Source: Temnopleurus reevesii (taxonomy: Eukaryota > Echinodermata > Echinoidea > Temnopleuroida > Temnopleuridae). From it: 64,000 nt of DNA. The stretch covers positions 23,296 through 87,295 of the forward strand of contig BQKZ01001476.1 in the NCBI GenBank assembly GCA_036244855.1, written 5' to 3'. Below the pieces are notes generated by a model, which did not search any database, was not told the DNA's origin, and saw only the letters and a program-made list of their open reading frames with translations. The stretch's first letter is position 1, and each line of letters begins with the position of its first letter. A program made the translations under genes and the position numbers. Below, piece after piece: positions 37,806-50,600 of the stretch.

Positions 37806-37910
37806 TTGTCACAAATTTTGTTTGGTATATCCATACTATAGCCAGGGAGGTGGGAATGGTTTCGTGTTCATGTGCGCACCCAGCTAGATTTGACCAACAT
37901 TGGGGGGGGG

Positions 37911-38414
37911 NNNNNNNNNNNNNNNNNNNNNNNNNNNNNNNNNNNNNNNNNNNNNNNNNNNNNNNNNNNNNNNNNNNNNNNNNNNNNNNNNNNNNNNNNN
38001 NNNNNNNNNNNNNNNNNNNNNNNNNNNNNNNNNNNNNNNNNNNNNNNNNNNNNNNNNNNNNNNNNNNNNNNNNNNNNNNNNNNNNNNNNNNNNNNNNNNN
38101 NNNNNNNNNNNNNNNNNNNNNNNNNNNNNNNNNNNNNNNNNNNNNNNNNNNNNNNNNNNNNNNNNNNNNNNNNNNNNNNNNNNNNNNNNNNNNNNNNNNN
38201 NNNNNNNNNNNNNNNNNNNNNNNNNNNNNNNNNNNNNNNNNNNNNNNNNNNNNNNNNNNNNNNNNNNNNNNNNNNNNNNNNNNNNNNNNNNNNNNNNNNN
38301 NNNNNNNNNNNNNNNNNNNNNNNNNNNNNNNNNNNNNNNNNNNNNNNNNNNNNNNNNNNNNNNNNNNNNNNNNNNNNNNNNNNNNNNNNNNNNNNNNNNN
38401 NNNNNNNNNNNNNN
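37911..38414. other. Assembly gap (504 N)
   Basis: A run of N preceded by a G homopolymer. Any reading frame drawn across it is meaningless. Its true length may differ from 504. Confidence 0.99.
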
Positions 38415-38627
38415 TCTACAAGAGCTCTGTGTCCCTTGCTAGTAAGAGCGTGTATTCTCCGAAATGGAAGCCCTATGGTCTGTGCGTACGACAGCTTTTT
38501 ATGTGTATTATTCGGTGAGTGAGCCCTCTTCGCTACGCTCTTTGGTTCCGCTCATTTTTATAGGACAAATATTTCGTTGGTTACTTGGCGGCGTCCTCTC
38601 TGAATTTTTGAAAATGACCAAATATAG

Positions 38628-41600
38628 ATGGAAGAACCTTATTTTACAATGTATTTCTCCATTTTTCTAATTACTGTACTCATACAAGCTGTTAAAAGTC
38701 AAGGTAAGTTATTTTCATTTGTAATTTAAGTGGATTTTATTAAACTTTTCAGAGCTAATTTTTAGAACGTAGTCCCATATCCTCACTCTCGTGTCAGTGA
38801 AGTTTGTTAACTTGGAAAGTTGGGTATTACTTGGGTGTAGAGACGGTAAGCAAAGCTTGTACGTCCATCATAAATATCACTCATCTCTGGTAGGGAACAA
38901 ACTTGAAAGGATGGTTTGCCCAGAATTTTTCCAGGGCAGTTTTGAACTGATTCACTGTACTAGCTTGGACTATTTCATCTGGTAGTGCATTCCAGTTTTT
39001 AATGCTCCTAGTCCTAGTCCTAATCGAGAAAGACACGAGCCTATTAAAGCTGGGTACGACACCTCTGTTTGTAGATCTTCAAACTATGAACTATGACCTC
39101 TTGTTTGCAAAAGTTGCAGAGACGATAATAATACGATCGATAACTTAGAATTAGTAAAGCCCGAGATGTAAAGAGTGGTAAATATTTAAGTTAGACCCGA
39201 CCTTTAGGTCTTGCTGATTTTATTTTGATTCATCATAGATACTGTAGGCTCAGCGCTCAGAGAGTCAGAGTGGTTACACTACAGAGTACAGTACAGTAGA
39301 GTAGTTACACTCGTGGCAGAGCCAGGCCCAGGCCAGGGGATTTAATTCTTCTAATTAATTATGTTCTAACGTTAGTTGTTGACGTTGACGAAGACCGAGG
39401 TTCCAAACACAATCGCTTGCCATTGTTTGGCAATCTGTTTTCTTTTTTTTAATCTTTAATTTTTCTTGGACATGTCCAATAGAGTCTGAACTGAACTCCT
39501 CCAAGACCAAGTTAATGCTACACAATTGACCTACGACTTTTTTAGGCTAAAACAAAGTTAGTCCTAACGATAGGTTGAAACTCATGGAGAAGATGTTGAT
39601 CCAAAGAAATGACATGACACTGAAGATTTTTTTGCTAAAATTTCACTTGGATATCAATTTGTAGCTGTGATTTTGTTCTGGTACAACATGGGCACAACAA
39701 AAACTGCATCATATCAAATACGAAATCATATCATACGAAAACGCTCACAATCAGTGGCTAGTTTCGAAAATAAATTAAAAAAAAAAGTGAACTTGGAAAT
39801 CTGGAATGCACGATGCACCTTCCACTTCTGACGCTCAAATTCGCTCAGATTTTTATTTATTGGGTGTTCCCTATTTACCAATCCGATTAACAAATCCGGA
39901 CAGACTAAGAATATTTATTATGGAAAATGACGAGACACCTGAATGTTCATTATATACAAAATAAATGAATGATTATTAGTGTTTGGTTGAAACTTTAAAA
40001 AAAAAAAAAAATCTGTCATCTATCTCAACCCCTTGCAATTTATTGAATATTTTGTATGTATTTTGTACTTATGTTTTTAAATGATTGGTTGAAATAAAAC
40101 ATCTGAATCTGAATCTATTTTCACGTCTTCCACTCTACTTCTTGTATCTATTTCATTGCAGAAACCCTTTATGGAGTTGTAAGCCTTGGCCCTTCTTCCT
40201 TCACAAGTGTCTCTGTCAACAGCAATAGAGGTTCTGTCAATGTTACGCTCTTACTCTTTGACAACACAACTAATACACCAAGCAGCAACAGCTCTGCTAT
40301 GATTGATGAAGATGTAAGTAAAAATTTTCTGAAGGAAATTTTCATTTTGGTATTACTCCAAAAATGCCAACTGTTATGGAATATGTGTAAGGATAGATAA
40401 TACAGTGGAAACTCGGTATAAAGAGATCTGATGTAACAAAATTCCTGATATAATCAAAAGTCCTGTCCTGAATGGGTTAAGATAAATTTTGGAATGAGTT
40501 GCGAATAGCAAAGTGCTACCAGTAATGGACATTCAATCAACATTTTAGTGTTATTCTCTGAACTCCCATGGTGAAGATGTAGGGAAAATTAATTTTCATA
40601 TTACTGTATCATATCCAAACAATTATGTAAAAGGATATTTTACTTTTTGTTTGGAAGAAAGCCAAATTTTATTGTCAGATTTTTTACATTTGATAATTAA
40701 CTTGTTTTTAGAGCTTAAAAAATTGACAAAGATAAGCCATTGGAATGCTTAATAATTCTTAACGACTTTTGTTTGCTTTTTCATGCTGTTTTTTTTTTTA
40801 AATCAAATTACGTTTTCATCACAAATGGCACTTTTATATATAGGGGTTAAAAAAGGGCGACTGAAAATGGACACAATTATGTCCAGGGACAATTACATTG
40901 GCACTGTGTTCAGTCATTACAGCACTTTAAAGCGAAACCTTTGATGACTGTATTAAGGCATTTGTAAATATTTGCATGTAAATTGAATTGATTTGTCCAT
41001 TGCAAGGCCATTCTATTTCTTTGTAGAAAGTAGTAGCCATCAATATTGTGATGAATACAAACATAAACTACTTTCCATTTTACTCTTTGATGCTATTTGC
41101 AGGTGCTCGTCAGGTGCAGTGTACTTACCCCTTATCAAATTGGCAACTCCAGGGTGACATTTGTGGAGGATGTTATTCCATCATTTGCCGAAGCAGGCAC
41201 AATTGACTTTAGGTAAGAAAACAAATTTTGCCTTGTTTTATATTTTGTAAGTTACATTTTGTGCACATCATCCCGTATACATTTCAATTTACCATTCCTT
41301 CATGCAATTAAACAGTGGATACTTGTTTAAACTCTGAAAAAAAAACCCAGCAACATAAGATCATCAACATTCTGAAAATAGTCCTCTAGCTCGAAAGTCA
41401 CAAAAATTGATTTTTGATACCCTTATCTATGCTTCCACACTTTCTATTATCCATCCAGCATTGATGAACAAGGGAGACAAGTTGAGATACAGTGTGCTGG
41501 CGAGACGTCACCTGACAGTACCGGAACGACATCATACTTCAGCTTTGATAGATCAGCTGGACCTATAGGGTGAGTGCTATCATAATTCTATCATGTACCG

Positions 41601-44600
41601 GTAATCACATTTACTTTTTGATATCCCCATCTGTTACTGATGCAAAAATATGAATTGCTAAAGATATGGATAACATGATTTAGTGGGTTTTCTCAAAGTT
41701 TTAGGATAGATGATAAAATATAATAATGATAATATCTCTTATTTACCCAGGGTAGTCACTTTCAGTCGATATATGTTCTTTAATTGGGTCCTGTATAATA
41801 TTAAAATTGTTATTACCCTCCCCTATCTGAATTACAGATTGCTTGGCAAGAAAGGCAGATGGTCCCATTTTAACAGTCATTAGTATGACTCGGCCAAGGA
41901 TCAAACCCATTAGCTCTGTTCATGGAGCAGAAGCTCTACTACTGAGCGGTATATATATAGAGAGAGAGAGTGGGGGGTGTAAGGAATTTGCTCTTTTTGC
42001 ACGGAGAGCAAGACTTCAGCAATTCAAGAAAAATTTGGCAAAAGCAATAGGCAGTGCAACCAGTGACATTAGTTGTCTATGGGGATGTTTGAAAGTTTCA
42101 ATCGATTGTAAGTTGCAGTTGATCGGACGCGCCAATCAAAATCATTTTCTCAAGTGCTCAAATAAAAATGCATGTCACAATTTGCTACTGATTTGTGATC
42201 AATTATAATTAGCATCTCCTCTGATGAATTTCTTATGTCTAATTTCCTTGCCAAATTTCTCTCCTCCTAACAGATTTCTTGTTGTTAAGAAGAGTCCGGT
42301 GGTCAGTTTCTGTGAGCCTATCATCTTGGTTCCAATCTCAGATGGTATAACATCATCTTCCGTACAGGTTGAATTGAGGTATGTGCAAAAATTGTAATAA
42401 TCAAGCAACTATTTATGACTGGATATCTTGGATTAAAGTCATTCGCAAAATTGTTCATAGCATTTAAAACATTTTAATTTCAATAATTAGTGACCAGTGT
42501 TCAGTTTTTTATAAGCTGATCATCTTGGTGCCAATCTCAGACGGTGTAACATCATCTTCCGTACAGGTTGAATTTAGGTATGTGCCAAAAATAATTATAA
42601 TCAAGCATCTATTTATAACTGGATGTCTTAGTTTATAAAGACATTTACAAAATTGTTCATAGCATTTATAACATTTTAAGTTTAATGATTAGTGACCAGT
42701 GGTCAGTTTTTTATAAGCCGATCATCTTAGCTCCAATCTCAGACAGTATAACATCATCTTCTGTACAGGTTGAGCCGAGGTACATGTATGAGCTGAAAAT
42801 TATAATAATAAAGCGCTTGTATTTATTACTAGATATCTCGAGTCGTAAAATTATTCTCAAGATTGTTCAAAGCTTCATATTAAACATTTTAATCTTAATG
42901 ACCAGTGACCAATGATCAAATTTTAAGAGGCGATCATTTTGGTTCTAGACATTTTCTTCCTTCTTTGCAGTGAGCCTGTGGTAGACTCTCCGGTGACTGT
43001 GTCATGTGAAATCATTGGCGTGATTGATGGTAAGTTTTCAGTTATACTGTATTCAGATCTGTTAACTTCTCCCGTATAATAACATAAATTGGTGAAATCT
43101 CCGACTGTAAAATGTTCTAGTGGCTGTGAGATCCTTGTTTCTCCAAAAGTTTATATCCAATTGATGTGCTAATGGATTTTCTTATGAAAATAAAATCATA
43201 TTGGATTTGGTCCTGGGAGCATTTCATCAATACATGTATATACTTTCTGACATAGTTGTGTACTACATATAACATAATGAAAACTTTGAATTTGAATACA
43301 GGAGGCATGTCTCTGAATGTTGTAATGACAAATGTCAGAGAATGAGTGTAATATACATGCATGGTAAAAGATAACATTCTTGAGCAATCCTATTGATAAT
43401 ATACATGAAAATGTGATTTTCCAATTTGAATCTGAAAAAGAAATGTACTGACGCACTTTCAGTTTGAATCAGTTTATATGTGTTTTTGTCCTCTAATCTG
43501 TATGGTGTATGATGATTGAGTGATATGAGATTTATTTGAAGGGATTTCATTCAAAATGAATTTCATATCAATCTGAATTTATTTTAGCACCATTCATGTG
43601 CTGAGCATGTTTATTTAAGGCTTATTTTTAATCATTTAACTGAAATAATTTGATGTTTCTCTCCCTCTCATTTTCAGATAATGGTTTATTTATACCAGTG
43701 GATAGTGGTAAACAGATAAATGCATAGCCATTTCCATTTAGCTGCCTGAAGCTTTTAACATATCCATGCTTTTGTTGTATAAGCAGAAAGCTCATAATGT
43801 ATTTTGTGCCCAAGTTTGATATACAGTGTACATGCTTAATGCTTATTAGTGCATGATTCTTAAGGCTTCCCAGCCAACCCCAACCCCCTCCCCCCCTCCC
43901 CCCTCACCTCATCCCCATTCTCTCGGATCACCATACCCTCTTTATATTTCATTTTGCATTGATGTTAGAACATTTAACCATAGAATGGCTTTGTTTACAA
44001 TTGTCATTGCTGTGGTTACTGTCAAAATATGAATCACACAACATAGGAAATCATGTCTATGTCCATAAATTGATGGACTGTCACCCTGCCCCCCACCCTA
44101 TCTCAGTCTCGGTGCCTTATAGAGTTTACATGACATAAGTTTCATACCCAAACTCTTTAAGATCAGTAACCCTTTTCGCACATGGTCATCAAAATTACTA
44201 AAAAAAAACATTTTCAATTCACAGGCCTTTCCAGCCTTAAATAGATCTCCATGATATTTTCAAGACAAACTGTCTTGCTTTTTTGTTCAGATCTTTGGAG
44301 AGAGCTAGTGAGAAAGTAAACTGACTAAGGGGGTGTTGTTTAAAAGTTGCAATTGATATAAAATTGCAGTAGATCAGAATGTGCCAATCAAAATCATTGT
44401 TTCAAGCGCGCCTTGTTAAATGCGCATACCGTGCGCGAATGAAAATACGCGTTACAATTTGCAAAGTTGCAGTTGATTCGCAGTTGATTTTAAACAACAC
44501 CTCCTTAGTCTGGTCTTTCTTGATTTCACAAGTGTTCATGTATTTACCAACATACATTCCTTTGTAATATGCATAAAAACTTAAATGGTCCCAATTAAAA

Positions 44601-47600
44601 GAAAGTCATATGTTATATCCTATCAGTCATCATTACTTATTGTTTATTCAACATTACCATTACAGACCTCCACATGTCTTGATTAAAAGATTCAGTAAAA
44701 AAATATACAGTTACATGATACAAATATGTTTTGAATCATATTTCATTCAATAATCTTGTCAATCCATCACACCTGTTATTCTGATTCAACTCATTTCGAA
44801 AAGTCCATTAACTATTTAATGTAACTGAATTGAAAAATTGCCCTTCCTATTTTTATTGAATTCAGTACTGAGACTTTGGTTAGGGTAAAAGATACTACTC
44901 TTTTTATTTGCGAGGAGCCATTTTTACATTTTCATCCTGAAGATACCCCTGCAATATATTTTGTAGGGGCCATATTGTTGCTAAAATAGAGATTTCAATG
45001 AGACATGGGGAACAGATTGCCTATGAATTAATAACAAGGACGATGATAAATGCCTATTTATCGCCCTGGTTTTTGTTTTTATGTATGTATTTCTAAGATA
45101 TAGGGAGCTAATCGCCTTTTCACTCCGTGTAATAGTTCACGCTGCATATAACCTGCTCATGTTGTGCACTGCAGCAAACTAATTGTACGGTAAATGTATT
45201 TTTTTTGTTTACAATTTATGCAAGATAGTATATGCTTTTAATTTATAATCCAGAGCAATGCCAATATTGAACTAATAGCTTTTTCTGTGTTAGCCTAGAA
45301 CTAGTAGCAGAGGAATGATGCAAGGCATGTGCATATTTCAACATTGACCATGATTATGTGAATTCCTAGTTTTCTTTAAAGGGTATCTGAGGTGAAAAGC
45401 ATATAAATTGTCTATTTCTTTTTAAGGTAAATAAGATTAACCCCAAATGATTTCATCCTACAAGATTTTCTAGGCAAGTGAACAATGCTTTCATTATTGA
45501 CCCAAGAGGCCTAAGTCTAATTTATGGCTTTTTTTGCGTACACATTCTGTTTGTGCACGTTTTCGTCGCTGTGTGAGCCCCTCTTCGGACAATTCATCTT
45601 TAGATTTATTATGAGAAATGTTGAGTGTTAAAATTTCATTATTCTACAAACTCAAATGATTTAACACATATCACCAACTGGCAAATTATTTTTATTGGCC
45701 TCAGATACCCTTATGCATGTCGACTTCTTGCAAACTTTACGAAAACTAACAAGATGTTGCTTTAATAAGTGAGGTTTGGAATCAGGTTCTAGAAGAGCAA
45801 TGAACTCTCAGGAATAGTGACTGTTTGCAAAATTTGTAAAAACCAACCTTTATTTAAACATTACAAGAAAGTTATGATCAATTTTCACCACTGACAATAG
45901 GCAATATCAAACGATATCCCATCTCATGATACTATCAATAATGGTGTGTTGAGATTTGAAACGTGACATCAGGTTTGGAAAGTTAATACATGCGCAATGT
46001 TTGCCATTTTGGAAATTCACTGATTTTTATTCCTTAAACTTCATCAGATGTCCTTGGTGCTGCATCAAAGAAACACACTGGGATCAGGAAATAAAGTAAA
46101 GTGTCAAACAAATATGATTTTTCGATTAAAAATCTGACAAAGTGTATAGCACATACATGAATGTCCATTACCAGAAGTGGGTATCTCAATTCACTGGTCT
46201 TATTTTCGGTGAAATCTGCATAGCACCATCTGCAGTTTTTAATGTTCTTTTATTGTTGGTGATGAGAATTGCAGTTGATGAGCATGGTGCCAATTAAAAT
46301 TGTGATATATTCATGTACATCTCGTGAGAAGCACTGACCGCAACAGTGAAAATATGCTTTCCATTTGCTATTGATCTGCAGTCGATTTGCAAGTGACCAC
46401 AACTTTCTGGAAATCTTCATTGGTTTAAGTTGACTCTAATATATGATTGTCATGTTCCTTTCATAGCAAACAATTCCATTTGGCTCAATTTCGAAGACAC
46501 GATTGTGGAACCTGGTACCAGAACAGATATTACAGTGAGTACACATTCTCTTCTCTATTACTTCTGTTGAACACACATTTAATTCAGTATCATTTTTATG
46601 CCTTTTCAAATGAAGTATCCACGGATTGATGTACATTTTGATGCCTCCGCCACTATATGGTGATGCGGGATGCATTATGTTTTGGGGTTGTCTATGCGTT
46701 TGTGTGTCTGTGTGTCCTTGCGTTTTGGGGTTTATTGGGTCACAGATCAACGGTCACAGGCTCCAAAACATGTTTAACCAAAATATTTCTGATTTCTGAT
46801 CTACATTGTATGGGTGTAGGGGTAATATCTTTCTGATTGGTTAATTTTGGTAGCATAAATGTTGACCATGCAAAGTCAAGGATTCATGTAGTGTTTATTA
46901 ATTTGTCTTTCATTTCTAGGTTCCTTATGATATTCTGAAGCTTGGAGAAATAGTACAGGTGGCATGCTATGGTGCATCGGCACAAGGCAATCAATATCAA
47001 CCAGACACTTCACAAGGTACAATGCATTTGATTTACGTCATGAGTTTTTCCCTTAAAATGATTTATATGTGGGGCCTATGTAGAATCAGAGAAATAAAGT
47101 GCACGCTACAACTCCAAATGCCATCATGCTCAGTTTGCCATCAGTAATAGGTTTCTGTTTATTTAAGATTGGAGAACTCAATCATTTTGCAGAAATGTAT
47201 GTATTAGGAGCTAAGGATATCAATGTGTGTGCATCGAATTAGCTTTGAATGAATTAAAGTGTCAGGTCATTCCATGTTTGCTTGCTTAATATATGAAGAA
47301 GTATTAACGTTTCAAATATGACATGGTTCCTAAAGTAATGACATACTCAAAATGTACACCAAAAACTGATAGCGTTCTAAATATGAAGTGCATAAGTGAT
47401 TTAGAAGGCTTTGCTCAAGACTCACTTGTTTGTAGGGCTTTTGAATGCTGACATAGTTGAAGGAGTCTGCTTTTTTAATGTTTTTTCAACAGATATATCT
47501 CGCAATACAAAGCTGTGGATCATCATCATTTATCCCTTGATTACAGCTAATATGATAGCTGTGATAGCTATGACAACTGCTTTAGAGTTCAGTTAAAGCC

Positions 47601-50600
47601 CTCTCTCAATATCCATCAATTATGTCCATTAATATTGATTCTTTTAGGAGAACCTGCCATCTTCCAGACAGAGACTGCCTCCATCACCCTCCTCCCATCG
47701 GTCTCCTCCATCAACACTCGTCGCATCTCCACCTTCCTGATTCTCATTGCCAGGGAGGATTAGCAACTGATGTGACATTCGGTTCCAGCCCTACCTTTTC
47801 TACCCATCAATTCTAGCAATTGCAAGTACGCATAAAGTACCCCAATGATGCAATTCACCTTAAGTTGCGACGCATTGTGGGACACTTCAGGGACCAATCC
47901 ATTTCCAGTTGCAATAGTTTCAGCTCACCAAACTCAGCACAATCTCATTTCTGTTAGCTGAAGCTTCATCCATTTGTCCACATTCCTGACTTTCGTAGTA
48001 TTTTAGTGAATATTATAATTCCAACTAATACTGATTATCTGTTGTGGTTGCAATGCTGCAATCTCCAGGAATTGATAGAGTACTGTAAGTGACAAAATAT
48101 CTCTAGGGTAAAGCCACGCATAGATAATTATTATTTGATATGGATTCTTTTAGGAGAACCAGCCATCTTCCAGACAGAGACTGCCTCCATCACCCTCCTC
48201 CCATCGGTCTCCTCCATCAACTCTCGCCGCATCTCCACCTTCCTGGTCCTCGGTGCCACACTCAACCCGGGAGAGGGTACCATCACCTATGCCTGCTACG
48301 TGGATCCTTTGGCTTCTTATGATCAGGGGCTAGAGTTGGCTGCGAATCCGACGTGCGAGACGCCGGAGGATGTATTTCGGCGACCTACCCCTCCTCCGGA
48401 GACCAGCACCATGAGCATGCCTTCGAGTAAGTCTGCACTATTGTGAGCTGATGCTACATCAATGCCTGTCAAAATCATTTGTGACTTTGAATTGCATAAA
48501 TTATTGTTGCTTATTTGCTGGGACAAACATAGCTGTTATAAAGTCTGACAAATGTTATGGTCAGACAAGCATTATGTGTTCAATGATTTGGAAACAAAAT
48601 GTAATGTATCTTACATTTATATCTCCTTTGACAAATTTAATTTTCTATCGTCCCTCATTCATGAAATGCTTTTCACTGGGCCATAAAATTTATGCCACAT
48701 TAGCAAATTACCTTCCAAACTAAGATTAGTACTATTGAACATATTTTGCTTATGATCACTGTGAAACTGAAGACATTTTGGTCACAGAAGGATCATCAGA
48801 CCATATCTAATGTTCTGAGCATTTATAGTGATAAGAGGGAGCAAAATATAATCCATCCGATTTTATTACTCTCCACGTTCTCTTCTTTACAGCAACAGAC
48901 ATACTCACAGACAACACCACTGTCCCTGCTCCTATCACCACGCCCTCCACGCCCGCTGCCCTCACCACTCCACCGGTGCCTACCACCCCTAACACCCCTG
49001 CCCCCACCACCCAGACTCCGGCCCCTCCGACCACGCCCGCACCTGTGCCAAGCAGGAGGCCCAATGACACGACCACATCCTGGAGACTGGTAGAGTCTGA
49101 GATTGCTTTTGAGGTTAGTGATCAGTTTCTTTTTAATTATAGTTTAATTTGTACACTGTTGTTCAAGATTATAGCAAGTTCTTTTGACTGATAATTGTCT
49201 ACTTCCCCTGAGTACAGGATTGTGTTCCCAATGTTTGTCCTGAGCCTGTCCACCTAATTTGTAGCAAGTGAAAAGACTCTATATAGTCAAATAGTGAATT
49301 TATCTTACCTCTGGTTTTTAATTGACTCTGAGGGGAGAAATTAATTTCTTAAAAAGACTCGTTAGCAAATGGATACAGTAGCTTCATACAATGAAGAAAA
49401 ATACATTTTCATAGGTTTATTGGGGCAATTCCCCATGGGAAAAATTCTGAAGTATTTTTAAAAAGTACCTGTAATTTTGCTTAGAGACAGTATATTTTGG
49501 ATAATTTGCCTAGTATCTAGAAAGTATATGACATAGTTTGTAAATCTTTCTTCGAAAGTATGCTAGATATTATTTTTCAAATTCTATTGACTGTTTATTG
49601 ACCAGAGTGTGCAAATTCTCTGATACAATTCATACCTTGGTGCCTTCCATGTGAACACTATTTAATGATTCATCATTACCATATGCTAGCACTTACTTTA
49701 TCCTACATTTTAAGACTTTGGCTTGTCTTTGAGAGTCTGTCACTGAGCTATAACAGACAAAAAAGTAGCTCAAAATGGCTTGTGATTCCATTAGCGCTCA
49801 TGTGGTATTGCCTATTAGCATCTAACTCTTGATTTTTATGTGTTTTTGTTGGCAGGAAGGTGAAATTTTCAAGGAGCTCATTCTTAACCTAAACGCTGAC
49901 ACACCATCGTACGATGGCGCTATATTGGTATCGTGTTGTGCTCCCCAAGATATCAATTCCAACACCAAGTACATCAATACATCTACCGCGCTAGTCTTCT
50001 ATGCCAACGTTCAAGCTCCTAGACCATATAACTTCACCATAGCTACAGGTATGCGTGATTCTGAATTTGAGTTTTGTTTTTTATAGTAAACCACTCTGTG
50101 ATGTGACGGTATATAAAATTCATTCATGTTTGCCCCCAAACATACTATAGCAATGTTTGCCATGATGGAGTGGTTCCAACTCTCACTTTTTAATGATAAA
50201 TTTTATTTAATGCTCTCAAATCATTATGGTAAACTGCAGTAGAATTATTCAAGAACAGAAGTGTATGTATATGTATAGTCCATAGCATAAAAACATTGGT
50301 ATTTGATGCTTTAGAAGAGACAAAAAACAAATTTGCAATCTAATGACTGAGAAACTTTGGATTGCATGCCACATATTTGTATAAAATTTCATGAATTCAT
50401 TTTTTTTTGCAGATTTTGCTGATCGCTTCATGGAGACTGTTATACCCAATCCTGCGTATGTTGACCTTTCACCTTGCCCCTGTGACCTCACGTCTGGTCG
50501 TTGTGATGCAGACTGCTGCTGTGACCCGGTAAGACAGGATTTAATATTGACCTTTCACCCTGCTCCTTTTATCTCACTTGAAGTCACTGTAATGTAAATT

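Larger units (their letters stand above)
37355..38627. promoter_or_regulatory. Head-to-head THOC6/TCTN2 intergenic interval with sequence gap
   Basis: The two start codons lie 1.27 kb apart on opposite strands, so the promoters of both genes should be here or in the first introns. 37911-38414 is a run of 504 N. A tRNA-like SINE fragment lies at about 37725-37805. Transcription start sites cannot be seen. Just upstream of the TCTN2 ATG the sequence is open in several frames. Confidence 0.5.

Noticed and set aside
37850..38522. Open frames of 180-222 codons
   Set aside because: They consist almost entirely of N bases; artefacts of the gap.
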